Shown piece after piece: positions 6,240-6,403 of a stretch of DNA of 6,403 nucleotides. A model generated the notes under the pieces. That model did not search any database. It worked only from the letters and a program-made list of their open reading frames with translations, and was not told the DNA's origin. Every line of letters starts with the position of its first letter. Position 1 is the stretch's first letter. This DNA comes from Phenylobacterium sp. (GTDB lineage Bacteria > Pseudomonadota > Alphaproteobacteria > Caulobacterales > Caulobacteraceae), in contig JAQGIJ010000138.1 of NCBI GenBank assembly GCA_028291285.1, positions 1-6,403 on the forward strand, read 5' to 3'. Made by a program: the position numbers and the translations under genes.

Positions 6240-6403
6240 ATGAGCGACATCCTCGAAGCCCCGCCTGAGACCCTCGACGAGATTCCGCGCGAGCCGACCC
6301 AGGACGGGCCGCGCGTCCGTCTCTATCTGGTGGACGGCTCCGGCTTCATCTTCCGCGCCTTCCACGCCCTGCCGCCGCTGACCCGCAAGACCGACGGCCT
6401 GCC
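6240..6403 (+). CDS. polA: DNA polymerase I, N-terminal part (cut by window edge)
   Basis: The first 54 codons of DNA polymerase I, which fills gaps and removes RNA primers in replication and excision repair. The visible part reaches the start of the 5'-3' exonuclease domain: VRLYLVDGSGFIFRAFHALPP (26-46) followed by LTRKTDG, in which Asp32 corresponds to the first metal-binding aspartate of the VDGS motif. A non-conserved, acidic and proline-containing leader of about 25 residues (MSDILEAPPETLDEIPREPT) precedes it; E. coli Pol I has only about ten residues there. The ATG has a pyrimidine-rich upstream sequence and no Shine-Dalgarno, so a later start cannot be fully excluded, but no in-frame ATG or GTG lies between 6240 and the domain except a GTG that falls inside the LVDGSG motif itself. 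The polymerase domain lies beyond the window. Confidence 0.95.
   Translation, partial: MSDILEAPPETLDEIPREPTQDGPRVRLYLVDGSGFIFRAFHALPPLTRKTDGL

Overview
The window is GC-rich (about 70% G+C), fully coding-dense chromosomal DNA of an alphaproteobacterium, most probably from the Caulobacterales (Caulobacter/Phenylobacterium-like). The reasons are codon usage, the start of the F1-ATPase genes with atpH then atpA, a DUF2239 gene, a small GIY-YIG-like protein of a type I recall from alphaproteobacteria, and at least one promoter that fits the Caulobacter housekeeping consensus (TTGaCgS, 10-14 nt, GCtaNAWC). The genus is an inference; no rRNA or marker search was possible.

Layout from left to right. 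1-863, minus strand: the 5' end of the F1-ATPase operon, atpH (delta) followed 4 nt later by atpA (alpha, cut by the window edge). 864-1057: a non-coding leader/promoter region. 1058-1345, minus: a very short hotdog-fold-like protein. 1346-1534: divergent promoter region. 1535-3514, plus: a bifunctional class A penicillin-binding protein (PBP1A type). 3541-4680, minus: recF, convergent with the PBP gene. 4748-5212, plus: a YaiI/YqxD (DUF188) protein, divergent from recF. 5215-5760, minus: a DUF2239 protein, convergent with the previous gene at a 2-nt gap. 5761-5849: a short divergent promoter region with a striking 32-bp dyad. 5850-6182, plus: a GIY-YIG-like protein lacking the usual catalytic arginine. 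6240-6403, plus: the start of polA.

Functionally this is mostly core metabolism: ATP synthesis, cell-wall polymerisation, and DNA repair/replication (RecF, Pol I). The genes alternate in direction and, apart from atpH-atpA, do not form operons. I do not see a mobile element, CRISPR array, tRNA or rRNA, or an obvious undescribed defence system.

The most interesting spot is the 5761-5849 region. A near-perfect palindrome places a -35-like TTGACCG box in each arm, pointing outward to the DUF2239 gene and to the GIY-YIG-like gene. The DUF2239 protein itself carries an RGRPK AT-hook-like stretch and a segment reminiscent of ribbon-helix-helix proteins. An autoregulated divergent pair is a testable hypothesis, not a demonstrated system.
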